From the NCBI GenBank assembly GCA_947002045.1, contig CAMQJB010000074.1, positions 1 through 5,782 on the forward strand: a stretch of DNA of 5,782 nt, given 5' to 3'. Each line of letters begins with the position of its first letter. Position 1 is the first letter of the stretch. Positions 1 through 5,782 of this stretch are shown in pieces. Under the pieces are notes generated by a model that worked only from the letters and a program-made list of their open reading frames with translations, was not told the DNA's origin and made no database searches. The position numbers and the translations under genes are program-made. This DNA is from an uncultured Collinsella sp. GTDB lineage: Bacteria; Actinomycetota; Coriobacteriia; Coriobacteriales; Coriobacteriaceae.

Positions 1-274
1 TGTTGGTGCCCATCCACATGCGGACGGGGGCAAGCGGGTCGGGGTGGGCGACGGCAGCCGTTGAGCCAGCGTCCCCGACGGCATCTCCCGTCTGGGTCTC
101 CCCCGCAGTCTCGGGCTGCGCACTGGCGCTTTGCCCCTCCACCACGTGCGCGGTAGACTCGCTGAGCGACGATGTCTGCTCCACGCTCTGCTCCGTCAGC
201 ATCCAAATACTTGCCAGCGTCGCGACAAGCAGGACAACCGATATCCATCCGACTATATGCTTCGCGCGCGCCAA
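1..274 (-). CDS. VanZ-like family membrane protein, N-terminal part (cut by window edge)
   Basis: The gene runs off the left edge; 91 codons are visible and no stop is reached. I chose the TTG at 274-272 because AGAGG (286-282) lies 7 nt upstream and the frame immediately encodes a membrane segment. Residues about 6-25 are hydrophobic (core SVVLLVATLASIWML). They are followed by EQSVEQTSSLSESTAHVVE, which resembles the post-helix Ser-rich region of VanZ-like proteins. Next comes a low-complexity stretch of about 45 residues rich in Ala, Gly, Thr and Glu, then VRMWMGTN, where the family usually enters its Arg/Lys-His membrane region. That diagnostic region is beyond the window. The name VanZ comes from a teicoplanin-resistance protein, but most homologues have no proven role, so no resistance function is claimed. 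It could instead be an unrelated single-pass protein. Confidence 0.6.
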   Translation of the reverse strand, partial: MARAKHIVGWISVVLLVATLASIWMLTEQSVEQTSSLSESTAHVVEGQSASAQPETAGETQTGDAVGDAGSTAAVAHPDPLAPVRMWMGTN

Positions 275-384
275 GGGCTAACCTCTGTCTGTTATTGAGC
301 AGCAGCGAGTGTACCCCCAAATGTTGCCGTCGCCATAGCGGAATCCCAAATGTTCAAAACAAGGCGCCAGATGGCTGCGGTCCC

Positions 385-990
385 CTACTCCGTCTCGCGC
401 ATCCAGCGATCGAAGGTCCCCACGCACACACCTAAACGCTTTGCCGCCTGACTCCGGGTAATATTGCCCGCCTCATAGATATCGCGCACTCGTTCAAATT
501 GCGGAGGGCACGGCTTGCGGGGCCGACCAAAACGCACGCCGCGCGCCCGCGCCGCCGCGATTCCCTCCGCCTGACGACGGTGGATGTTCTCTCGTTCCAC
601 CTGCGCCACATAACTCAACAGCTGCAAAACGATATCGGCGATCAGCGTGCTGGTCACATCCGATCCGCCGCAATCTCTCGCACGCGTATCGAGCAACGGC
701 ATGTCCAGCACAACGATGGCCGCACCAAGTTCCTTGGTTATACGACGCCATTCCTCGAGTATCTCGCTGTAGTTTCGACCCAGCCGATCGATGGAAAGCA
801 CCACCAACACGTCACCGGAAGCCAAGGCATGAAGCAATTCCCGATACCGTGGGCGATCAAAGTCCTTGCCGCTCGCACGGTCGGCAAAAACATTCGCCGG
901 CTCCACGCCATAGGCGCTCAGCGCATCCAACTGGCGATTCAAATTTTGATCACGCGTGCTCACCCGCGCATACCCATATACCGTTGCCAC
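385..990 (-). CDS. Small serine recombinase (resolvase/invertase family)
   Basis: The 201-residue protein has the size and order of a Tn3-resolvase/Hin-type recombinase, which cuts and rejoins DNA through a phosphoserine link. From the GTG start at 990-988, the N-terminal catalytic domain (about 3-125) begins YGYARVSTRDQNL, with nucleophile S11 and R9. It contains the LSIDRLGR motif (65-72), giving R69 and R72. The long E-helix follows (about 120-150, including QVERENIHRRQAEGI), then the RFGRPRK hinge and a C-terminal helix-turn-helix (about 176-198) for site binding. The frame opens further to a TTG at 1020, but no Shine-Dalgarno sequence precedes it. The GTG has a purine-rich stretch upstream (GAAAGCGGGG) and gives the usual family N-terminus. 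All catalytic residues look intact. No transposase and no obvious crossover-site pair lie beside it, so whether it is a resolvase or an invertase is open. Confidence 0.9.
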   Translation of the reverse strand: MATVYGYARVSTRDQNLNRQLDALSAYGVEPANVFADRASGKDFDRPRYRELLHALASGDVLVVLSIDRLGRNYSEILEEWRRITKELGAAIVVLDMPLLDTRARDCGGSDVTSTLIADIVLQLLSYVAQVERENIHRRQAEGIAAARARGVRFGRPRKPCPPQFERVRDIYEAGNITRSQAAKRLGVCVGTFDRWMRETE

Positions 991-1106
991 AACATCCCCG
1001 CTTTCTCGTAAACCCGCCAAAAAGGGACAGGCTTGTTTTGGTAGGTCCTATCTCCCAAAAGCATATGAAGAAGCGGCCGAGCTCATGGCAGGGCAATCAA
1101 GAGACA

Positions 1107-1137
1107 CGCAAAGAGGGCGGCCCCGAAAGACCGCCCT
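1107..1137 (-). terminator. Probable intrinsic terminator downstream of rnr
   Basis: On the minus strand, AGGGCGG (1137-1131) and CCGCCCT (1120-1114) form a perfect 7-bp GC-rich stem. The loop can be shortened to a TTCG tetraloop through T-G, C-G and T-G pairs. It begins 31 nt after the rnr stop. The tail (CTTTGCG) is only weakly T-rich, so termination may be partial or helped by Rho. The stem is symmetrical, and the plus strand also lacks a good T-tract. Confidence 0.6.
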
Positions 1138-1168
1138 GTCCGCTTTGCCGATACTCACTCCGTACCGG

Positions 1169-3304
1169 TTAATGAATGAGCTTAAAGTCCAAATGTCCGC
1201 GAGTAGTGTTGACGCGTGAGACCTCGATAATCACGCGCTGGCCCAACTCAAAACGACGCCCCGTGTCGGCACCCGTCAACGTGAGCGCGTCCTCATCAAA
1301 CTCAAACCACTCGTTACCCAAGCTCTTAATGGAAACCAGCCCCTCAACCTGCGTCAGATCGAGACGCACGAATAGCCCCATGCTGCTGACCCACGAGACC
1401 GTTCCGGCATAGCGCTCGCCCAGGCGGTCCTCGTAGTACTGCGCAATCTTGATTTTTTGCGTCGCATGGCTGGCAGCGTCGGCCGCACGCTCGGCATCGC
1501 TGCACGCGCGGCAGATTTGCGGCAGGATGCGCGGAAGCGACTCTCTGCCTTTTCCGATCAGCCTCGGCGTACGCACCAAGGCGTCTTTTCCACCCAGCTG
1601 CTCGTATGCCAGCTGCAGCTTGAGCACGCGATGCACCACCAGATCGGGGTAACGGCGAATGGGGCTTGTAAAGTGGCAGTAGCACGGCGCGGCGAGCGCA
1701 AAGTGGCCCTCGTTGCGAGGCTTATACAACGCACGCTGCATACTGCGCAAAAGGAGCGTGTTGACGAGTGGCGCGTTAGCCGTGCCGGCAGCGGCGTCAA
1801 CCGTCGCCTGCAACTCATCAGGACTTCCCAGGGCAATGCCCGCCGCACGGCGATCATCGATGATACCGAGCTGCGCCAGCGCCGCAGCAGCACCGTGCAG
1901 ACTGTCGGGGCTGGGGTCATCGTGCACGCGATAGCACGCCTCGATATCGCGGTCGGCCAGCCACTCGGCGACGCACTCGTTAGCCAGCAGCATTGCCTCC
2001 TCGATAAGCGAGGTTGCGCAGGAGCGCTCGCGTGCCACAATCTGCACGGGCACGCCGTCCTCATCCAGCAGCGCGCGAATCTCGGCCGTATCAAAGTCGA
2101 CCGAACCGCGTGCGCGACGTATGCGACGCCGAAGCTCCGCGAGTTCGTTTGCGGCGACCAGGAAATCGGCCAGGTCAACGTTACAGCTGTGAGCAGTGTC
2201 CTCGCACGCAAGCCCGCGCTCAAGCGCTTCCTCGCGCGAGGCTTCGGCCGCAGCGACATCCTCCGCAGCGCCCTCCAACACGGAATACTCAACTGCGCCG
2301 GCGCGCACCAGCAGCGCCTCGGCGCCGTCATAGTCCATACGCACACGCGAGCGAATCACACTGGGATAGGGATCATAATGACGCACACGGCCCTGCGCGT
2401 CGAGCTCGATGTCGACGGTAAACGCCAGGCGATCCTCATCGGAGCGCAGGGAACACAGGTCATTAGACAGGCGCTCGGGCAGCATGGGAAGCACGCGATC
2501 GGCAAGGTACACCGACGTCGTGCGATGGCGGGCCTCCAGGTCGATATGCCCGTCCCAGGCAACATAGTGCGAAACGTCGGCGATATGCACGCCCAGCTTA
2601 TAGCCGCCCTCGGGCGTGCGCTCGAGCGAGATGGCATCGTCAAAGTCGCGCGCATCAACCGGGTCGATGGTGATGACAAAACGATCGCGCAGGTCACGAC
2701 GAAGCGGGTCTTTAAGCGCTGCGGTCACATCGAGCGTAAGCGCCTCGGCCTCGGCAAGTGCGGCCTCGGGATAGCTGTCGGTATAGCCATAGCGTGCCAT
2801 AACGTATTGGACGCCCAGATCGGGCGCATCGTCACCGCCGATGCGGCGCTCAAGAGTCACCGTTCCCGACTCCAAGCGCGTCGGGTAGGTCAATATGCGC
2901 GCGACGACGACATCGCCAGGGCGCACGCCCAGGCGCTCCGCCGAAGTGTCCTCGGGCAAAATAAAGAAGTCAGCCTTCAGGCGCGAATCGAGCGGCTCGA
3001 TCACGCCAAGCGGGCCGGCCATCTGATACGTACCCACCACGCTGATGGCGGCACGTTCGACAACGCCTTCAATCACGGCGCGACGTTCACCATGCGGGCT
3101 GTTCTTAATGCTCACGGCAACGGTATCGCCATCCATGATCTCGCGCTTGCCGCGGCCCATGACCTTGTAGTCGCCGTTCTCGGTTATGACATAGGCACTG
3201 TGCTCATGGAGCTGCACGCGGCCAGTCAGGCTCGGACGACGCTCGCTGCGCACCGGCCCACGCTTATTGCGAGCTCCACGCTTATGCTTGTTATTGCGCC
3301 CCAT
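1169..3304 (-). CDS. rnr: Ribonuclease R (RNB-family 3'-5' exoribonuclease)
   Basis: This 711-residue protein is a processive 3'-5' hydrolytic exoribonuclease of the RNase II/R family, which degrades structured RNA in the cytoplasm. A very basic leader (1-24) precedes cold-shock/OB-type domains (about 25-155). The RNB catalytic domain (about 200-565) carries IDPVDARDFDDA, with metal-binding aspartates D214, D220, D222 and D223. It ends near YCHFTSPIRRYPDLVVHR (542-559). A CSDAERAAD motif (601-609) follows, then a C-terminal S1 RNA-binding domain (about 630-710) that ends the protein at LDFKLIH. Compared with E. coli RNase R (about 813 residues) it lacks the N-terminal helix-turn-helix and the basic C-terminal tail. 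It has an Ala/Glu-rich insertion of about 25 residues at about 338-375. The ATG is preceded by AAGGAGG (3315-3309) with a short 4-nt gap. It is separated from ftsX by a terminator and so should have its own promoter. The domain order fits RNase R better than RNase II, and the S1 domain is clear. Confidence 0.95.
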   Translation of the reverse strand: MGRNNKHKRGARNKRGPVRSERRPSLTGRVQLHEHSAYVITENGDYKVMGRGKREIMDGDTVAVSIKNSPHGERRAVIEGVVERAAISVVGTYQMAGPLGVIEPLDSRLKADFFILPEDTSAERLGVRPGDVVVARILTYPTRLESGTVTLERRIGGDDAPDLGVQYVMARYGYTDSYPEAALAEAEALTLDVTAALKDPLRRDLRDRFVITIDPVDARDFDDAISLERTPEGGYKLGVHIADVSHYVAWDGHIDLEARHRTTSVYLADRVLPMLPERLSNDLCSLRSDEDRLAFTVDIELDAQGRVRHYDPYPSVIRSRVRMDYDGAEALLVRAGAVEYSVLEGAAEDVAAAEASREEALERGLACEDTAHSCNVDLADFLVAANELAELRRRIRRARGSVDFDTAEIRALLDEDGVPVQIVARERSCATSLIEEAMLLANECVAEWLADRDIEACYRVHDDPSPDSLHGAAAALAQLGIIDDRRAAGIALGSPDELQATVDAAAGTANAPLVNTLLLRSMQRALYKPRNEGHFALAAPCYCHFTSPIRRYPDLVVHRVLKLQLAYEQLGGKDALVRTPRLIGKGRESLPRILPQICRACSDAERAADAASHATQKIKIAQYYEDRLGERYAGTVSWVSSMGLFVRLDLTQVEGLVSIKSLGNEWFEFDEDALTLTGADTGRRFELGQRVIIEVSRVNTTRGHLDFKLIH

Positions 3305-3355
3305 GGCGCCTCCTTACTATCGATAGCCGTTTACACCCCAAGAGTCTACCCAAAT

Positions 3356-3439
3356 GATCCCTAGGGGACGGCAGGATTGCGGATCACTCGAATCGACCGA
3401 CCCCCTAAGTGATCCGTTTTCCTCCGTCCCCAAGGGATC
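3356..3439. repeat. 84-bp imperfect palindrome (REP/MITE-like intergenic element)
   Basis: The outer arms (3356-3371 and 3424-3439) are 16-bp inverted repeats with one mismatch (GATCCCTAGGGGACGG against GATCCCTTGGGGACGG after complementing). Inside them, AGGA (3373-3376) pairs with TCCT (3420-3423). CGGATCACT (3380-3388) then pairs perfectly with AGTGATCCG (3408-3416), leaving a 19-nt loop. Roughly 28 base pairs form in all. The element ends exactly where the T-tract of the ftsX terminator begins and lies just upstream of the rnr leader. The shape is typical of REP or MITE-type repeats, but copies elsewhere in the genome cannot be checked here. Confidence 0.7.
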
Positions 3440-3473
3440 AAAAAACGGGCCGTCCCAAAAGGAACGACCCGTT
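3440..3473 (-). terminator. Intrinsic terminator of ftsEX
   Basis: On the minus strand, AACGGGTCGTTCC (3473-3461) pairs with GGACGGCCCGTT, apart from one bulged T and one T-G pair. A short TTTTG loop separates the arms. Six T residues (3445-3440) follow directly. The stem starts 24 nt beyond the ftsX stop. It is a textbook Rho-independent terminator and separates ftsEX from rnr. Confidence 0.88.
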
Positions 3474-3497
3474 GGAAGGAACGAATTCAAAGCATGC

Positions 3498-4418
3498 CTA
3501 CACGCGCAGGTAGCGGCGCATGGCGATGGCAGAACCAAAGAGACCGATAATGACGCCGACAAGAATCAGCGCGGCGTAGGTCACCAGGTAGTACTGCATC
3601 GGCAGCGCAAACGACATCCAGCCGACACTCTCCTGCAGGCGAGGAACCATCAGATTGCGCAGCAGCTCCAAAACACCGATGGAAAGCAGCGAGCCCAGAA
3701 TGGCCTGCAGCACACCCTCGGTAATGAACGGTCCGCGGATGAAGCCGTTGCTGGCGCCCACCAGGCGCATAATCGCAATCTCGCGACGACGCGCCGTAAT
3801 GGACAGGCGAATCGTGTTGTTGATAAAGATGAACGCGATAAAGGTCAGCAGACCGACGAGTACCACGGCGGCGATACGGATGTAGTTGGTCACCTGGAAC
3901 AGGCGGCTCACTTCCTCCTGGCCATACAGCACGCTCGCGTTGACGTCGCCGTCGTCCGCGATCTTTTGGAAGTCGGCGTTCTTCTTGAGCTTCTTGGCCG
4001 TGCTCTCGACCTGAGACGGATCGTCCATCTCAATCGCAAACGAGGCGGGCAGCGGGTTCTGGCCGTCGAGTGCACTCATGGTGGCGTCGGCGTTGCCCGA
4101 CATCTTGCTCGTGTACTCGGCCAGCGCGTCGTCCTTATCCTTATAGGTCACGGACTTGACGTTGCTCCACGTCTTGAGCTCGGCCTCAAAGGCCTGGACG
4201 TCTGCCTGATCGGCGTCATCGCTAATAAAGGCATTGATGACAACCTGATCCTCGACGGTACCGATCACGGAGTTCAGCATCGCGGAACCCATAATGAACA
4301 GGCCGATGATAAACAGCGAAAGGAAGATCGTGATGACGGCGCCGAGCGAGGTGGTCCAGTTACGGAAGAAGTGGCTGATAGCCTCTTTGAGCGAATAGCC
4401 CACGTTAGTTGGTGCCAT
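3498..4418 (-). CDS. ftsX: Cell division protein FtsX (membrane subunit of FtsEX)
   Basis: The 306-residue membrane subunit of FtsEX couples ATP hydrolysis by FtsE to activation of peptidoglycan hydrolases outside the membrane at the division site. The topology is the family's four-helix pattern. TM1 is at about 25-48, followed by a large extracellular loop (about 49-180) carrying the conserved NPLPASF motif (121-127). TM2 is at about 181-201, TM3 at about 231-254 and TM4 at about 277-299, with a short basic tail (RRYLRV). The cytoplasmic stretch RREIAIMRLVGAS (211-223) after TM2 is characteristic of FtsX/MacB-type permeases and is expected to contact the ATPase. The length is normal for Gram-positive FtsX. 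The ATG overlaps the end of ftsE by 14 nt, and its ribosome binding site GGGGAGG (4436-4430) lies inside ftsE, so coupled translation is likely. No hydrolase gene follows, so its extracellular partner must be encoded elsewhere. Confidence 0.96.
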   Translation of the reverse strand: MAPTNVGYSLKEAISHFFRNWTTSLGAVITIFLSLFIIGLFIMGSAMLNSVIGTVEDQVVINAFISDDADQADVQAFEAELKTWSNVKSVTYKDKDDALAEYTSKMSGNADATMSALDGQNPLPASFAIEMDDPSQVESTAKKLKKNADFQKIADDGDVNASVLYGQEEVSRLFQVTNYIRIAAVVLVGLLTFIAFIFINNTIRLSITARRREIAIMRLVGASNGFIRGPFITEGVLQAILGSLLSIGVLELLRNLMVPRLQESVGWMSFALPMQYYLVTYAALILVGVIIGLFGSAIAMRRYLRV

Positions 4419-5625
4419 AGTTGCCGTAACCTCCCCTCTCCTGGTCGCGGATTACGTGGCCGCCCTCGAGGGCGATCACGCGACGGTGCATGCTATCGAC
4501 CATCTCGCGGTCGTGCGTGGCGACGATCACGGTGGTGCCGGTACGGTTAATGCGCTCGAGCAGCTTCATGATGCCCAGCGAAATCGCGGGGTCGAGGTTG
4601 CCCGTGGGCTCGTCGCAAATAAGCAGCGGCGGACGGTTGACCATAGCGCGGGCAACGGCAACACGCTGCTGCTCGCCACCGGACAGCTGATCGGGCAGAG
4701 AGTCCATCTGATCGGCCAGACCGACCAGGCGAAGCACCTCGGGCACCTGGCTGCGAATGACGCCCTTGGGCTTGCCGATGCACTGCAGGGCAAACGCCAC
4801 GTTTTCGTAGGCGGTCTTCTGCGGCAGGAGCTTAAAGTCCTGGAACACGGCACCGATCTGGCGACGCAAGAACGGAACTTTGCGGTTCTTGATCTTCATG
4901 AGGTCCTGGCCGGCGACCAAAATGCGGCCGCTCGTCGGCTTGACGTCGCGGTTGAGCGTCGACAGCAGCGTGGTCTTACCCGAGCCGGAGTGACCGACCA
5001 GGAAGACAAACTCGCCAGGATAGATCTCGATGTTGATGTCGTCGAGCGCGGGCTTGTTGGGCTGTGCCGGGTAGATTTTGGTGACGTGCTCCATGAGGAT
5101 GACGGGCTCGACACCGGCCTGCTTGGCCATCTTCTTGCGGCTGGCCTGCGGATCGATGGGCGCAAACACCGACGTAAAGTCGGGATTGTTGAGCGCATTG
5201 TCGAGGCTTGCGACCTCGGCGGCCTGATCGCTCTCGACTACGGGAGCCGCGGGCTGCGTAGGATCGGGAATACCGGCAAAAAGGCCGGACTGCGCAGGCT
5301 GTGGCGCCGGAGTCGCAGGAGCCATGGGATCGGGAATACCGGCCATGACAGGCTGCGGCGCGACAGCGTCCGCCTGGGGCTGGTCCACGCGAGCGGTCAC
5401 CTTCTGCACGGGCTCAAAACCCGCGGCCTCGGAAAGCTCGACATCATTGGTGGGATTGTAGGCAAAGGGATCTGATGCCGGCTGTGCCTGATCTGCCGGC
5501 TGTGCGGGGATCGGGCAAAACAGCTGATCCTCTGAATCCGGGGTGGCGAAACGAGTGCCCGCGGCGCCTGGCTGCGTCTTGGGGGCGTCATCGCCCGCAC
5601 CGGAGGTACGGAAGTGGTTACCCAC
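4405..5625 (-). CDS. ftsE: Cell division ATP-binding protein FtsE with long N-terminal extension
   Basis: This is the cytoplasmic ATPase of the FtsEX complex. The ABC domain occupies about residues 175-395 of 406. It shows Walker A GHSGSGKT (211-218), Q-loop Q262 in VFQDF, signature LSGGE (314-318), Walker B LLICDEP (334-340), D-loop NLD (343-345) and switch H371. It opens VILMEHVTKIY, which aligns with the usual FtsE N-terminus. About 174 extra residues precede it, whereas ordinary FtsE is about 220-230 residues in total. The extension is rich in Ala, Pro and Gln, probably disordered, and repeats AGIPDP or its equivalent at 95-100 and 117-122. It has no signal peptide or membrane helix. The GTG at 5625-5623 is well supported: AAGGAG (5636-5631) lies 5 nt upstream, and no good ribosome binding site appears before the internal ATG codons. 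The Gly/Tyr/Asn tail overlaps ftsX. Confidence 0.95.
   Translation of the reverse strand: MGNHFRTSGAGDDAPKTQPGAAGTRFATPDSEDQLFCPIPAQPADQAQPASDPFAYNPTNDVELSEAAGFEPVQKVTARVDQPQADAVAPQPVMAGIPDPMAPATPAPQPAQSGLFAGIPDPTQPAAPVVESDQAAEVASLDNALNNPDFTSVFAPIDPQASRKKMAKQAGVEPVILMEHVTKIYPAQPNKPALDDINIEIYPGEFVFLVGHSGSGKTTLLSTLNRDVKPTSGRILVAGQDLMKIKNRKVPFLRRQIGAVFQDFKLLPQKTAYENVAFALQCIGKPKGVIRSQVPEVLRLVGLADQMDSLPDQLSGGEQQRVAVARAMVNRPPLLICDEPTGNLDPAISLGIMKLLERINRTGTTVIVATHDREMVDSMHRRVIALEGGHVIRDQERGGYGNYGTN
5261..5343. repeat. 17-bp direct repeat within the ftsE extension
   Basis: GGATCGGGAATACCGGC occurs at 5261-5277 and 5327-5343, exactly 66 bp (22 codons) apart. In the ftsE frame both copies encode AGIPDP-type segments (residues 95-100 and 117-122), each followed by Ala/Pro/Gln-rich sequence. 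It looks like an in-frame internal duplication. A shorter repeat, TGCCGGCTGTGC, lies nearby at 5476-5487 and 5494-5505, 18 bp apart. Confidence 0.8.
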
Positions 5626-5670
5626 TGGTGCTCCTTATCGTCGTACGTTTAAACTACATGAGCGCTTTGT

Positions 5671-5679
5671 ATTTTAGCA
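5671..5679 (-). promoter_or_regulatory. ftsE: Possible extended -10 of the ftsE promoter
   Basis: TGCTAAAAT (5679-5671 on the minus strand) matches an extended -10 (TGnTAnnnT) and stands in the only AT-rich stretch before ftsE. It would give a leader of roughly 40 nt. No convincing -35 hexamer is visible at the usual distance. A GTTTAAAC palindrome (5647-5654) lies between it and the ribosome binding site. Confidence 0.3.
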
Positions 5680-5730
5680 GCATTAGCTTTACTGCACATA
5701 AGAAGCATGGCGGGGTTTTGGTCTCACCGG

Positions 5731-5782
<52 letters not shown>

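Noticed and set aside
3..435. Plus-strand open frames at 3-281 and 172-435
   Set aside because: Their products are low-complexity and lack domain features. The minus strand there carries a start with a ribosome binding site, a membrane helix and a VanZ-like pattern.
991..1020. Ten-codon upstream extension of the recombinase from a TTG at 1020
   Set aside because: There is no ribosome binding site before the TTG, and the added residues do not resemble the family N-terminus. The GTG at 990 gives the standard YGYARVST opening.
1019..1062. Possible recombination site pair or inverted repeat upstream of the recombinase (AAAAGGGAC and CTCCCAAAAG segments)
   Set aside because: The arms match poorly and I found no partner site on the other flank. 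The only clean symmetry is a 9-bp TAGGTCCTA, too short to call.
960..1064. Short minus-strand frame of 34 codons (ATG at 1064) overlapping the start of the recombinase gene
   Set aside because: No Shine-Dalgarno sequence precedes the ATG, and the peptide matches no family I recognise. It overlaps the recombinase start in another frame. A leader peptide is possible but unsupported.
1457..3364. Very long open frame (635 codons) on the plus strand opposite rnr, and similar long ones opposite ftsX (3354-4550), ftsE (4456-5475) and the recombinase (499-1011)
   Set aside because: All four are in the register where each antisense codon is the exact complement of a sense codon. They stay open because the real genes avoid TTA, CTA and TCA codons, as expected at high GC. 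The minus-strand frames encode clear protein families with ribosome binding sites.

Overview
The window looks like a chromosomal segment from a high-GC Gram-positive bacterium. The likeliest source is a Coriobacteriia member such as Collinsella (Actinomycetota). This is inferred from the G/C-rich codon choice, GTG/TTG starts, the long Pro/Ala/Gln-rich N-terminal extension on FtsE and the general character of the proteins. I could not run a search to confirm it. Every gene I can support lies on the minus strand, so transcription runs from high to low coordinates.

Layout in order of transcription: (1) 5733-5782 is a run of 50 G, almost certainly a sequencing or assembly artefact at a contig end. 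(2) 5626-5732 is the ftsE leader, with a possible extended -10 and a clear ribosome binding site. (3) ftsE (4405-5625) and ftsX (3498-4418) overlap by 14 nt and form a translationally coupled pair. They encode the ATPase and membrane subunits of the FtsEX complex, which controls peptidoglycan hydrolysis at division. (4) 3440-3473 is a strong intrinsic terminator for ftsEX. (5) 3356-3439 is an 84-bp imperfect palindrome abutting the terminator T-tract, resembling a REP/MITE-like element. (6) rnr (1169-3304) encodes an RNase R-family 3'-5' exoribonuclease and is followed by a GC-rich hairpin, a probable terminator, at 1114-1137. (7) 385-990 encodes a small serine recombinase (resolvase/invertase). 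(8) 1-274 is the 5' part of a VanZ-like membrane protein gene that runs off the left edge.

FtsEX and RNase R are housekeeping functions. The recombinase and the VanZ-like gene form a more accessory-looking segment beyond the rnr terminator. No RNA gene, CRISPR array, insertion sequence with a transposase, or origin was seen. I did not find a convincing new multi-gene system. The most unusual items are the intergenic palindrome, the ~174-residue FtsE extension with a duplicated motif, and the solitary recombinase.
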